DNA from: an uncultured Sphingomonadaceae bacterium
GTDB taxonomy: Bacteria; Pseudomonadota; Alphaproteobacteria; Sphingomonadales; Sphingomonadaceae
Assembly (NCBI GenBank): GCA_947501695.1
Contig: CANMWO010000003.1
Coordinates: 397,001 to 461,000 of the forward strand
Direction: 5' to 3'
DNA length: 64,000 bases
The position numbers and the translations under genes are program-made. The notes under the pieces were generated by a model that searched no databases, had not been told where the DNA came from, and worked only from the letters and a program-made list of their open reading frames with translations. This document shows positions 9,710-17,967 of this stretch, in pieces; within the stretch, counting starts at the first letter, position 1; each line of letters begins with the position of its first letter.

Positions 9710-10522
9710 ATGAAATTGCTGAAAGAACCTTTGGTCCATTTTCTGGGCGGGGCGCTGTTGGTGTTCGGGTTTTTCTGGGCCACCGGGACTAATCGCGATC
9801 CGGCGGACTATGAAATCACCATAGGTGAGACCGATGTCGAGCGGTTAAAGGCTGGTTGGGCACAAAATTTTCGGCGTGCGCCCACGCAAGACGAGCTGGA
9901 CAGCCTGATCGACCAAGAAGTCAAAGAGGAAATCTACTATCGTGAAGCTTTGCGTCTCGGCCTCGACCGCAATGACCCTCTGATCCGTCGGCGCCTATTT
10001 ACCAAGATGCGATTCCTCGACAATCAGGAAGGCTCTGAAGAAAATCCCTCCGATACCATATTGCAAAAATGGCTGGATGATCATCCCGGAAAATATGCCC
10101 TGTCGTCGCTCTATGATCTGGAGCAAATTTATCTCGGCCAGAGCCCCGGAGACTCAATTTCGGAAACACTGGATGACTTGAATCAAGGAACGATGGAGCC
10201 AGATGCTATCGGGCAGCCAATTTCGCTCCCTGCCCAATTGCGTCAAACCGGTGCTTTCGAAATTACTCGCCAGTTCGGGGAAAAATTTGCCGCCGAGCTG
10301 AGCAACATTGAAATAGGTCAATGGCAAGGCCCCATACAGTCCGGCTTTGGACAGCATCTCGTAAAAATCACTTCCAAAACACCGGGAAAACCACCCGCGC
10401 TGGATGACGTAAGACAGGCCGTAACCAACGATTGGCGCGCAGCACAAACGGCCAGTTTGGAAGAAGCTGCATTTGACAAATATAGCTCGCAATATGAAAT
10501 CAAAGTTACTGGCCGGGAATGA
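9710..10522 (+). CDS. Membrane-anchored PpiC-type peptidyl-prolyl isomerase
   Basis: A 270-residue parvulin-like protein. An N-terminal membrane helix (about residues 8-26, LVHFLGGALLVFGFFWATG) anchors it, with the rest presumably periplasmic. The SurA/PpiC-like N-region includes PTQDELDSLIDQEVKEEIYY and the C-terminal half (about 120-240) looks like a rotamase domain, with GQWQGPIQSGFGQHLVKI, the typical closing strand. It probably folds a secreted client, most simply the DUF3604 lipoprotein encoded just upstream. Its stop overlaps the start of the HupE/UreJ gene by 4 bases, so the genes are coupled. Confidence 0.86.
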   Translation: MKLLKEPLVHFLGGALLVFGFFWATGTNRDPADYEITIGETDVERLKAGWAQNFRRAPTQDELDSLIDQEVKEEIYYREALRLGLDRNDPLIRRRLFTKMRFLDNQEGSEENPSDTILQKWLDDHPGKYALSSLYDLEQIYLGQSPGDSISETLDDLNQGTMEPDAIGQPISLPAQLRQTGAFEITRQFGEKFAAELSNIEIGQWQGPIQSGFGQHLVKITSKTPGKPPALDDVRQAVTNDWRAAQTASLEEAAFDKYSSQYEIKVTGRE

Positions 10523-11520
10523 AGGCCTGCATCTTTGCCATTGCTTGTTTCATCGGCTTGCTCTTCGGGGGCACCAAGGCCCATGCTGACGAGCTACGCC
10601 CCGCCTATGTAGAGCTGAACCAGATATCGCCAAGCGAGTGGAGCTTGCTCTGGAAGGCATCTGCCCAATCCAGATTGGGCCGTTCAGGGGACGTCATAAT
10701 ACCGGAAGTCTGCAGTGTTGTTGGTGACGCCAAAAGACGCTTTGCTGCATCGAATATTTTGACCAGCAAGCTGCTCAAATGCACTGGCTCCATCGCAGGT
10801 CAATCGATCGGCCTTAAGGGATTAGAGCTTTCAACGACTGATGCACTGGTTCGGATTGCGCCGCTCGATGAAGAAACTCAGACGCTGCGTCTAACGCCCG
10901 ATAGACCCATCGCCACCATCGCCCAAAAAGATGCCATCGCCAACGTCGCATGGACCTATACGGTCATCGGTTTCGAACATATCGTTTTGGGCTTCGACCA
11001 CCTGCTATTCGTTCTGGCGCTGGTCCTGCTCCTGAAAGGGGGTTGGCTCGTCGCCAAAACAGTTACCGCTTTTACGATCGCGCATAGCATCACCTTAATT
11101 GGTTCCACGCTGGGCTATCTGTCCTTGCCGTCACAACCGGTTGAAGCCATAATCGCGCTTTCCATTGTTTTCCTAGCGGTCGAAATCGTAAAGGCACAAC
11201 GCGATAACGGTCGAACCGGCCCGAGACTCTCGGAGCGCTTTCCGTGGATTGTCGCCTTCCTGTTCGGCCTGCTCCACGGTTTTGGTTTTGCCGGTGCTTT
11301 GGCCGAAATCGGATTACCGCAAGATGATGTTCCGATGGCACTTTTGACCTTCAACCTCGGCGTCGAGATCGGGCAACTTTTCATCGTTGCGATTGCCTTT
11401 GCCCTGCTGGCCCTCATCCGAAACTATCGACAAACATGGCTACAACCGGTCAAGACGGCAACATCCTACGCGATTGGTATCATCGCAACTTATTGGTTTA
11501 TCGAACGAATGGTGGCCTGA
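10519..11520 (+). CDS. HupE/UreJ-family membrane protein, putative metal permease
   Basis: A 333-residue protein with a signal peptide (MKACIFAIACFIGLLFGGTKAHA), a periplasmic N-terminal domain of about 120 residues, and a C-terminal multi-helix membrane domain. Family motifs are GFEHIVLGFDHLLFVLALVLL, TIAHSITLIG and the histidine-containing FPWIVAFLFGLLHGFGFAGAL. HupE/UreJ relatives move nickel or cobalt; here there is no hydrogenase or urease, so the metal may instead serve the DUF3604 hydrolase (inference). The ATG overlaps the PPIase stop (ATGA). It ends 7 bases from the stop of the convergent DUF6768 gene. Confidence 0.87.
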   Translation: MKACIFAIACFIGLLFGGTKAHADELRPAYVELNQISPSEWSLLWKASAQSRLGRSGDVIIPEVCSVVGDAKRRFAASNILTSKLLKCTGSIAGQSIGLKGLELSTTDALVRIAPLDEETQTLRLTPDRPIATIAQKDAIANVAWTYTVIGFEHIVLGFDHLLFVLALVLLLKGGWLVAKTVTAFTIAHSITLIGSTLGYLSLPSQPVEAIIALSIVFLAVEIVKAQRDNGRTGPRLSERFPWIVAFLFGLLHGFGFAGALAEIGLPQDDVPMALLTFNLGVEIGQLFIVAIAFALLALIRNYRQTWLQPVKTATSYAIGIIATYWFIERMVA

Positions 11521-11527
11521 GCGACGA

Positions 11528-11905
11528 CTATTTCACCCTTTCGTTCAATTGAGCGACGCGCAGCTCCAGCGTTTTCAACTCGGTCAGCACTGACAGTAAA
11601 TTCATCCTTTGAAAAATCCAATTCTTGGAAAAACCAACCATCATGAAAAGAAGCACGACACCGGTTGCCCATAATATGATCTCTCTTGTTTCGACCGCAT
11701 TTATTGCGCGCCAACCGCAATAGAAGGCACCCATGGCAACGAAGAATGTGATTATAGTAATTAGATAGGACCAGAACCGCATCGGCCCCTGCAAAGTTGC
11801 GCCCAGCTGCTCGAAAAGACCGCGACCGTTTTCCAGATCTTGGAGAAACGCCTTATCCTCTGCGCTTAACGTTGCGCCCAATTCATCATCAAATTTTGTC
11901 ATCAT
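11528..11905 (-). CDS. DUF6768 small membrane protein, probable ECF sigma partner
   Basis: A 125-residue protein with a soluble N-terminus (MMTKFDDELGATLSAEDKAFLQDLE), two membrane helices (about residues 44-65 and 77-94) and a charged, probably coiled C-terminus. The N-terminal DDELGATLSAEDKAFL segment is typical of DUF6768 proteins encoded behind ECF sigma genes. Its start abuts the sigma-factor stop with a 1-base overlap at 11905. By position it may act as a membrane anti-sigma factor, but no zinc-binding anti-sigma motif is visible, so the role is inferred. Confidence 0.8.
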   Translation of the reverse strand: MMTKFDDELGATLSAEDKAFLQDLENGRGLFEQLGATLQGPMRFWSYLITIITFFVAMGAFYCGWRAINAVETREIILWATGVVLLFMMVGFSKNWIFQRMNLLSVLTELKTLELRVAQLNERVK

Positions 11906-12465
11906 TATTCTCCTTCAATGGGTTCGTCATTCAACGCTGCCTTTAACTGTTGGCGCGCATGAAACAGGCGGGATTTTGCTGTGCCAATTGCCGTACCCGT
12001 CACCTCGGCAATTTCCTTGATCGTCAGGCCTTCACCAAAATAGAGCAGAGCCGCTGTTCGGTGGTCATCGCTTAAGCGATCAAAGGCTTGATCAATTGTA
12101 ACCTTGTCTTCGCCGCGCGGCGCTACGGATGTTTCCATAGTTTCCGCAGCGACAATATGAAGGCTTCGGTTCTTCTGGTTTTTGCCTATCTGATCCGCGC
12201 ATTTCCGATGCAATATCGTGTAAGCCCATGCCGGAAACCGAGAAGGATCACGCAAACCGCGCCAACTTTTGCAAATACCGCTCCATGCTTCTTGAACCGC
12301 GACACGCGCCTGTTCCTCATCACGCAAAAGTCGATAGGCCGTCCGCATCAAGCGCGGATACCAGCGCGCCGCCAATCGTTCGCCCGCACGCCGGTCTCCG
12401 GCCTGTATCCGGGTCAGCAACAACTCATCGTAAATCCTGTCAGTATCGCTGTAACGCATAGACAT
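11905..12465 (-). CDS. ECF-type RNA polymerase sigma factor
   Basis: A 186-residue two-domain sigma factor. Region 2 covers about residues 35-100 (YPRLMRTAYRLLRDEEQARVAVQEAW, with FPAWAYTILHRKCAD); region 4 covers about 122-178 (LSDDHRTAALLYFGEGLTIKEIAEVTGTAIGTAKSRLFHAR). AATAGG precedes two in-frame ATGs; 12465 is the longer start, and 12459 has the better spacing. It is coupled to the DUF6768 membrane protein, and a promoter of ECF shape lies just upstream, so it is likely autoregulated. Its stimulus is unknown. Confidence 0.93.
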   Translation of the reverse strand: MSMRYSDTDRIYDELLLTRIQAGDRRAGERLAARWYPRLMRTAYRLLRDEEQARVAVQEAWSGICKSWRGLRDPSRFPAWAYTILHRKCADQIGKNQKNRSLHIVAAETMETSVAPRGEDKVTIDQAFDRLSDDHRTAALLYFGEGLTIKEIAEVTGTAIGTAKSRLFHARQQLKAALNDEPIEGE

Positions 12466-12485
12466 CCTATTGGCCTTTACTCCTA

Positions 12486-12513
12486 TAGTCGGAGCAAAGC
12501 GCCAAAAGGTTCA
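12486..12513 (-). promoter_or_regulatory. Candidate ECF-dependent autoregulatory promoter
   Basis: On the minus strand TGAACC is followed after 16 bases by CGACTA, 21 bases upstream of the ECF sigma start. This GAAC-type -35 with a CG-starting -10 is the general shape of ECF promoters and is unlike a housekeeping promoter. Confidence 0.6.
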
Positions 12514-12532
12514 ACTATGCGATAATTTTAAT

Positions 12533-13300
12533 CTATTGCGCGGTGTAGCCGCCATCTACGACAAACTCGGCGCCCGTCACGTAACTCGATTCATCCGATG
12601 CCAAAAACAGTGCGCAATTTGCAATATCCCGGGGTTCACCCAGTCGGCCAGCGGGTATGGCAGCCTCTATCGCTGCATAGTTATCCGAATTTGTATCTGC
12701 TCCTGCGCTTTGCATATTGGTGCGAATGATGCCCGGGTGAATCGTATTGACCCGTATGTTCTCAGCGGCAACTTCAAGCGCAACGGACTTGCTAAACAAT
12801 TTTACTGCACCTTTTGATGCTGCATAGCTTGCACTGCCACGGAAGCCGACCAGACCCGCAACCGAGGACAGGTTGATGATTGATCCTCCGCCCGATTGGC
12901 GCATAGCTGCCACAGCAGCTTGCGTTCCCATAAAGCTACCTTCGACATTGACGTCAAACTGTCGGCGAAGAGCAGGCACAGCGCGGTCGCTGTTAATAGC
13001 AGCCACATCCAATATACCGGCATTGTTGACCAACACATCCAGACTGCCATGCTCGACAAGCACGGCTGCCACAATGTCGTCCCAACCCTGCTGCGAGGTA
13101 ACGTCCTGCTGAACCGCAGAAACATTGCCGCCTTTTTCGCGTATCAAAGCAGCGGTTTCCTCGACTCCAGCCAGATTAATATCGCTAAGGACGACAATCG
13201 CATTTTCTTCAGCCAGCCGCTCGGCAATGGCTGCACCAATTCCCGGGCGAGACGCGCCGCCAGTGACCAGCGCGATCTTGCCGTCCAAGCGTTTTGACAC
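12533..13300 (-). CDS. Short-chain dehydrogenase/reductase (SDR)
   Basis: A 255-residue classical SDR. The NAD(P) motif is TGGASRPGIGAAIAERLA (residues 14-31), with an unusual RP insert in the usual TGxxxGIG. NNAG is present, and the catalytic Ser-Tyr-Lys set is seen in INLSSVAGLVGFRGSASY and ASKGAV. DGGYTAQ is the normal C-terminus. It likely oxidises or reduces a hydroxy or keto compound in the MarR-controlled cluster. It is the last gene of the 16001-to-12533 unit, 6 bases after the NmrA-like gene. The substrate is unassigned. Confidence 0.92.
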   Translation of the reverse strand: MSKRLDGKIALVTGGASRPGIGAAIAERLAEENAIVVLSDINLAGVEETAALIREKGGNVSAVQQDVTSQQGWDDIVAAVLVEHGSLDVLVNNAGILDVAAINSDRAVPALRRQFDVNVEGSFMGTQAAVAAMRQSGGGSIINLSSVAGLVGFRGSASYAASKGAVKLFSKSVALEVAAENIRVNTIHPGIIRTNMQSAGADTNSDNYAAIEAAIPAGRLGEPRDIANCALFLASDESSYVTGAEFVVDGGYTAQ

Positions 13301-13305
13301 CTAGC

Positions 13306-14238
13306 TTACCCTGCAGGAGGTCTGTGCGCGTTATCCGACCAATCTTGACGCGTCGCCCATTCTTCCAGTGTCTCAAACTCGACCTCTGGCAAACGTTGCT
13401 GCATGAAGTCAGTGTTGACCTCGAACGGCTTGGTTTCCGCGGTGTTATTATATTCGTAAAATGCCGCAATGCCGGCAGACATGGTTGCGCGATTTTCTTC
13501 CGGCACATCATCACCAAATGCGTTCACTAGCAGGTCACCAAATTCGGTCGGTGTGCAGGGATCATATTTGATTTCACGGCCAAAGACTTTCGACAATATC
13601 TCAGCAACCTGTGGCGGTTTGACCCGCTGCGGTCCGCCGATATTCAGCCATGAGCCTTCAAAATCCGGACGATCCATAGCCGCGACCATGCATTTACCGA
13701 CATCATCCAGACTGATCCAATTGGCCTCCAAATGGGCTTTATGTGGATAAACATAACGGCTTTCATCAACAATGAATGGCCGCGCCCAGTTGGTCAGCAG
13801 ATTATCCATGAACAGCACTGAACCGAAGACGGTCGCCGGTACGCCGGAACGGAAAATGGAATTCACAGCAACTGTATTATTGCCATAGGTGAACGGATCA
13901 CCAGGCCGCTCTGGGATCCAGCTTGATGTATTCCAAATAAAACGTTTGCTGCCAGCTTTCTGGACCGCAGCGGCCACGCGGCCAGTTAGCGTTGCGCGAT
14001 CTTCGCGCGCTTGCAGAGGGTGGGTATAGAAAACGGCGTCCGAACCTTCAAAGGCCGGGACCCAGGTTTCCTCGTCATATAAATCAAAAATACGCGCTTC
14101 ATCGGCAACGTTACTGCCGCCCAAATCAGGAGTTTCGCTGCGGGATAGCGCTCGTACCTTATGGCCCGTTGCTCCCAATTGCCTGATTTGTGCCAATCCT
14201 TGACGCCCAGTTGCGCCTACCACTGATACCAATGCCAT
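13306..14238 (-). CDS. NmrA-like NAD(P)-binding protein
   Basis: A 310-residue atypical SDR beginning MALVSVVGATGRQGLAQIRQ, with the GxTGxxG dinucleotide motif expected of NmrA/HSCARG proteins. The Rossmann fold covers about residues 1-130; the C-terminal substrate region has a YEYNNTAETKPFEVNTDF segment. The ATG at 14238 is chosen because AAGGAGG, a strong ribosome site, lies 7 bases upstream; extension to 14295 has no such support. NmrA proteins may be redox sensors or quinone reductases. Here it sits among catabolic SDRs, so an enzyme is more likely. Confidence 0.86.
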   Translation of the reverse strand: MALVSVVGATGRQGLAQIRQLGATGHKVRALSRSETPDLGGSNVADEARIFDLYDEETWVPAFEGSDAVFYTHPLQAREDRATLTGRVAAAVQKAGSKRFIWNTSSWIPERPGDPFTYGNNTVAVNSIFRSGVPATVFGSVLFMDNLLTNWARPFIVDESRYVYPHKAHLEANWISLDDVGKCMVAAMDRPDFEGSWLNIGGPQRVKPPQVAEILSKVFGREIKYDPCTPTEFGDLLVNAFGDDVPEENRATMSAGIAAFYEYNNTAETKPFEVNTDFMQQRLPEVEFETLEEWATRQDWSDNAHRPPAG

Positions 14239-14321
14239 TTCGAATCCTCCTTTATATTTGGGAGGGAGGCTAATGGCACAGGCACCAGCGCCCAATGCTC
14301 CATTTTGTCAGGCCATTATTG

Positions 14322-15095
14322 TTAGGATGCCTGATCGTTCAACATCGCTTGCCAGCGCTGCATTCCTGTAATCCAGCGTTCCGGATCACTGCCTTTCTGC
14401 TTGATATAGTCTGCCACCTGAGGATGCGGCAGGATCAGGAAGCGCTCTTCTTCAATGGCATCGAGCGAGATTTGCGCAACCGCTTCAGCGGTCAGCATAC
14501 CGTCTTTTGCTACAGTCGATGTATCAATATCAGCCGTCATTGCAGTCGCCACGCCTTGCGGACAGAGCACCGACACCTTTAGTCCGTCGTCACCATGGGT
14601 GATTGCAAGCCACTCAGCAAAACTAACGGCCGCATGCTTGGTTACCGAATAAGGAGCCGAACCGATTTGCGCGAGCAGCCCGGCCGCGGAAGCCGTACTC
14701 AAAATATACCCGCCACCACGCGCGAGCATTTTCGGAACCAGGATACGAGCAGCACGAATATGTGCGAGGACATTAATGTCCCAGATTTTCTGCCAACCAT
14801 CGTCAGCGACTTCGACCCCGCCCTCCATGATGATGCCAGCATTGGAGACAAACAGGTCGATAGGACCGATGTCTTGCTCAACTGTTTCGATAAGCGATGT
14901 AATATCCGCTTCCAAAGACACATCGGTTTGTATGGCCGTTCCGTCAATATCATCCGCGACAGACTGTGCTCCGGCCAAATCCCGATCGGCACAGACGACA
15001 TGCTTCGCGCCCTCGGCAGCAAAGCGCCGCGCCATAGCTGCGCCAATTCCACTGGCGCCGCCTGTAATAACAATGATTTTGTCTTTGAGATTCAT
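14322..15095 (-). CDS. Short-chain dehydrogenase/reductase (SDR)
   Basis: A 257-residue SDR with TGGASGIGAAMARRFA (residues 11-26), D-rich cofactor segment CADRDLAG, NAG at about 88, and catalytic Ser (STASAAG), Tyr and Lys (APYSVTKHAA). VLCPQGVATAMTADI resembles SDRs acting on bulky or cyclic alcohols. It is the second SDR of the MarR cluster and differs from the first in its C-terminus, which ends in a tail with ITGMQRWQAMLND. Its exact substrate cannot be read. Confidence 0.91.
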   Translation of the reverse strand: MNLKDKIIVITGGASGIGAAMARRFAAEGAKHVVCADRDLAGAQSVADDIDGTAIQTDVSLEADITSLIETVEQDIGPIDLFVSNAGIIMEGGVEVADDGWQKIWDINVLAHIRAARILVPKMLARGGGYILSTASAAGLLAQIGSAPYSVTKHAAVSFAEWLAITHGDDGLKVSVLCPQGVATAMTADIDTSTVAKDGMLTAEAVAQISLDAIEEERFLILPHPQVADYIKQKGSDPERWITGMQRWQAMLNDQAS

Positions 15096-15166
15096 ATCTT
15101 GGATGTCCTGTTCAACTCATTTCGCAGGACGTTAGGGGAAGCACAAAAAAATATATAGGCTGCAAA

Positions 15167-15547
15167 TCAACTCGGATCGACAATTTGCCAGGCAGTTGCG
15201 CTGTCATAAACAAAACGCTCTTTCATGATGCCGTCGGCCGACCAAAGTTGATGGGAAATTTCGTTGAGCCTGCGCGTAACACCTTTCTTGTCTGTCGCAT
15301 CAAAAGTCCACATGATCATCACGTTGTCGCCATCCACAAGCACCGTTTCGGGCGAATGCGTTTTCATCTCCCGAAGGCGATCCATAGCTTTTTTCTCATG
15401 CGCGATCAAAGTCTCGCGACCCCGGCGCGGTGGCTCGAGATTTTCCTGCATTGTCGCGTCTGCGTGATAGAAATCTTTTATGGCCTTGGCATGATCGCCA
15501 TGCACTACAGCTTGAATAAATTGCTCAACTCTCTTGCGGCTTGGCAT
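15167..15547 (-). CDS. SnoaL/NTF2-like small protein
   Basis: A 126-residue protein of cystatin-like alpha+beta fold type: VEQFIQAVVHGDHAKAIKDFYHADATMQENLEPPRRGRETLIAHEK is the usual SnoaL opening, and the C-terminus has INEISHQLWSADGIMKERFVYD. Relatives are isomerases, hydratases or cyclases or simply bind ligands. It lies 26 bases after the MarR gene and 72 bases before the SDR, so it is an operon member. No catalytic residue can be assigned with confidence. Confidence 0.82.
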   Translation of the reverse strand: MPSRKRVEQFIQAVVHGDHAKAIKDFYHADATMQENLEPPRRGRETLIAHEKKAMDRLREMKTHSPETVLVDGDNVMIMWTFDATDKKGVTRRLNEISHQLWSADGIMKERFVYDSATAWQIVDPS

Positions 15548-15572
15548 TACTTATCTCTTTCTATCGGTTTCC

Positions 15573-16001
15573 CTATTCTTCCAGCGCAGCAAGTATTTTA
15601 TTCAAGCTTGCGGCTAGCCGTTCGGCGTCCTTGGCATCGATATTTTTATCGAGCACGGCGTTTATCTCGCCAAATGGAACCTTAATATCGCTGAGCGCGG
15701 CCAATCCTTTTTGCGTTATGGCAACTTCCCACGCTCGGCCATCTGATGATGATCGTTTTCTGTCGATATAGCCTGCGGCCAGCAACCGGTTCGTCATTGT
15801 CATGACGGCGCTTTCTCTCTGCGAAAGCTTATCGGCCACAAAGCGCTGCGTGACCGGTCCATCTTTGGCGATAATAGACAAGGCAGCGGCTTGCGCCGTT
15901 GTCAGGCCAGCCGATTCTTTCAACGCCCCATCAGCCCGTTTTTTCAGGCGATGGGCAACTCGTTGAAGCAAAAAATAGAGACGATGCTCTGACGCAGACA
16001 T
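15573..16001 (-). CDS. MarR-family transcriptional regulator
   Basis: A 142-residue winged-helix regulator: LTTAQAAALSIIAKDGPVTQRFVADKLSQRESAVMTMTNRL is the HTH and GYIDRKRSSSDGRAWEVAIT the wing, both typical of MarR. The ATG at 16001 has AAGGA about 6 bases upstream. It heads the five-gene run to 12533 and is divergent from the amidohydrolase-like gene. A perfect palindrome at 16041-16054 lies between the two, where MarR dimers usually bind, so it probably represses both directions until a phenolic or other small ligand appears (inference). Confidence 0.93.
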   Translation of the reverse strand: MSASEHRLYFLLQRVAHRLKKRADGALKESAGLTTAQAAALSIIAKDGPVTQRFVADKLSQRESAVMTMTNRLLAAGYIDRKRSSSDGRAWEVAITQKGLAALSDIKVPFGEINAVLDKNIDAKDAERLAASLNKILAALEE

Positions 16002-16040
16002 TCATTTCCTTTCGATATTGACAATCCCATTATCCATTTA

Positions 16041-16054
16041 CTACACATGTGTAG
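16041..16054. promoter_or_regulatory. Palindromic MarR operator candidate
   Basis: CTACACATGTGTAG is a perfect 14-base palindrome in the 76-base gap between the divergent MarR and amidohydrolase-like genes. A TTGACA at 16018-16023 lies 17 bases before it on the plus strand, so the palindrome covers the expected -10 zone. Confidence 0.7.
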
Positions 16055-16077
16055 CTTATTTGCAAGAGGAGATTGAA

Positions 16078-16890
16078 ATGGGTGCGGTGGATGTCTGGTC
16101 ACAAATGACGACGAAGCGCATGGCGCAGGCGCCTTGGCTGGAGACTTTGCTGCGATGGACGAACCAGTCCGGCGATCCTTTGATACCCACAACCGAATCA
16201 ACTTTACGGGCGATGGATGAAGCAGACGTCGACATTTCCCTTTTGTCGGCCTGGCATGGTCCGCAAGGGTCGCTCATCAGCAACGAGGAAGTGAGCGATC
16301 AAATCGATAGCGCGCCAGATCGGTTTCGCGGGCTGGCGACAGTCGATCTTACCAACCCCATGCAGGCTGTTCGCGATATTCGCAAATGGGTGGATGGAAA
16401 GAAATTTGTCGGGGTGCGTGTGGTACCCTGGCTATGGGATCTCCCACCCAATGACCGCCGCTATTATCCCGTCTATGCCGCATGCGTTGAGCTCGGCGTG
16501 CCCTTTTGCACGCAAATCGGACATACGGGACCGCTATTACGGTCCGAAACAGGTAGGCCCATTCCCTATCTTGAAGATGTTCTGCTAGATTTTCCCGAGC
16601 TGGTTGTTGTGGGCGGCCATGTAGGGTTCCCATGGATTGACGAGCTGATTTCGCTCACCATTAAATTTCCCAATTTCCATGTCGATACATCCGCTTATGC
16701 TGTTCATCGACTCCCTGCTGATTTTATAGTCTTTATGAAGGGAATGGGGTCCAAGCGAGTCATGTTTGGAACAAACTGGCCGATGTTGTCGCCGGCTCAA
16801 TGCCTAAAGGAATTGAACCAGCTAGACTTGGCGCCCGAACAACGGGATGCCTTTCTGTTCGGCAATGCTCGCCGGGTTTTTAACCTGTAA
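16078..16890 (+). CDS. Amidohydrolase_2-type protein with altered metal site
   Basis: A 270-residue TIM-barrel protein of the amidohydrolase-2 (decarboxylase/hydrolase) family. Visible blocks are RGLATVDLTNPMQAVRDIR, GVRVVPWLWDLPPNDRRYYP, the two barrel histidines in CTQIGHTG and VVGGHVGFPWID, and FGTNWPM near the end. The N-terminal HxH of the family is replaced by DVWSQ, and the usual Asp of FGTDxP is Asn. Metal binding may therefore be lost or rearranged. ATG 16078 has AGAGGAG upstream; a TTG at 16018 would be inside the operator zone. It is divergent from and probably co-regulated with the MarR operon. Confidence 0.85.
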   Translation: MGAVDVWSQMTTKRMAQAPWLETLLRWTNQSGDPLIPTTESTLRAMDEADVDISLLSAWHGPQGSLISNEEVSDQIDSAPDRFRGLATVDLTNPMQAVRDIRKWVDGKKFVGVRVVPWLWDLPPNDRRYYPVYAACVELGVPFCTQIGHTGPLLRSETGRPIPYLEDVLLDFPELVVVGGHVGFPWIDELISLTIKFPNFHVDTSAYAVHRLPADFIVFMKGMGSKRVMFGTNWPMLSPAQCLKELNQLDLAPEQRDAFLFGNARRVFNL

Positions 16891-16917
16891 TCGAAACGGT
16901 CGTCCTGTCATCAACAA

Positions 16918-17967
16918 TCAGAGCTTCAGGCGTTTACGGATCGCGTCCCAGGACAGGAATTTGAAATTCTGGGTGCCCTCGCCATTGTCCCCATCTTGTG
17001 CGACGAAAAGGCCGCCGGGATTATCCGGCCCGAAATCGCCAACTATCAGCTCTATCCCGTCGGTATCAGACGTCGTATCAATCGCGCCGTCCTCCACCGC
17101 GAAACGGGCACGAAACGCGCCTGATTCCAGATCATATATTGCATAGCTGTTATCGCCTTGGCTCGATGCCAGCAGGTAGCCGCCACTTACCCCTTCTGGA
17201 GCCAATGCCAGTCCTTCAACATCCGCCGTCAGTTCACCCGCTTTTAGAACCGCAAATTGAATGGGCTCAGGCCTCTCCTGTCCCAGATCAAAAGCCCAGA
17301 TACCGACATTTTCTTCACCGACATAAAGCATGCCGGTACGGTCATCGACGACGCAGCCTTCGGGCTGTGTTTCCAAATTAAAGGTGCGATTCACTTCTAC
17401 TAAAGGCGCTGTGTCCGAAAGCGTAACAGACATATCAATGATTGTGCCTTCTTTGGTCACGATAAAGGCGCGCAGGTCATCCGCACCCAGCAGACCAAAG
17501 CAGAACCCATAAGCCTCTCCGGTACCGGCCGGAATATTCGCCAACGGATTCAGCTTTATATTCTCGCTGTCCAGCGTGTAAAGCGCGAGGCGGGGCTTCT
17601 CCCTGTTACTCCTGTCACTCGCACCAACCAATATGACTTCGCCAGAAGTCAAAGAGACAGTTCTGATATCCACATTATTCACCGCTTCCGCAGCGAGGAA
17701 TGATTTTTGCTGACCTTTCAGGTCATAGATATGAATGCCGGCCTTTTTGTCGGTTCCGATGACCAGGCTCTGCGTGGGATCTTCGGGGTTCCGCCAGATT
17801 GCCGGGTCATCGGCTGCATCATCGCCGACGGTCCCAACACTATCGGTTTCAGCGAAGGCAGGCACTGCGATCAATTCTGTATCCATCGCTTCCGAGGCGT
17901 TCTGTCCATTACATGCCGCTGCAAACAAACACATTGCCGCCAACAATGCTTTATCAAACCCGCGCAT
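16918..17967 (-). CDS. Beta-propeller phytase, lipoprotein
   Basis: A 349-residue phytase of the six-bladed calcium-dependent beta-propeller class, which releases phosphate from inositol hexakisphosphate. Diagnostic blocks are DDAADDPAIW, GTDKKAGIHIYDL, ETQPEGCVVDD, YVGEENVGIWAFD, DVEGLALAPEG, SSQGDNSYAIYD, DTDGIELI and NFKFLSWD. The signal MRGFDKALLAAMCLFAAAC suggests a lipoprotein with Cys19, although its -3 residue is Ala. The ATG overlaps the TGA of the TonB receptor by one base (TGATG), so phytase and receptor are made together, and a PHO-box-like site lies upstream of the pair. Confidence 0.94.
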   Translation of the reverse strand: MRGFDKALLAAMCLFAAACNGQNASEAMDTELIAVPAFAETDSVGTVGDDAADDPAIWRNPEDPTQSLVIGTDKKAGIHIYDLKGQQKSFLAAEAVNNVDIRTVSLTSGEVILVGASDRSNREKPRLALYTLDSENIKLNPLANIPAGTGEAYGFCFGLLGADDLRAFIVTKEGTIIDMSVTLSDTAPLVEVNRTFNLETQPEGCVVDDRTGMLYVGEENVGIWAFDLGQERPEPIQFAVLKAGELTADVEGLALAPEGVSGGYLLASSQGDNSYAIYDLESGAFRARFAVEDGAIDTTSDTDGIELIVGDFGPDNPGGLFVAQDGDNGEGTQNFKFLSWDAIRKRLKL

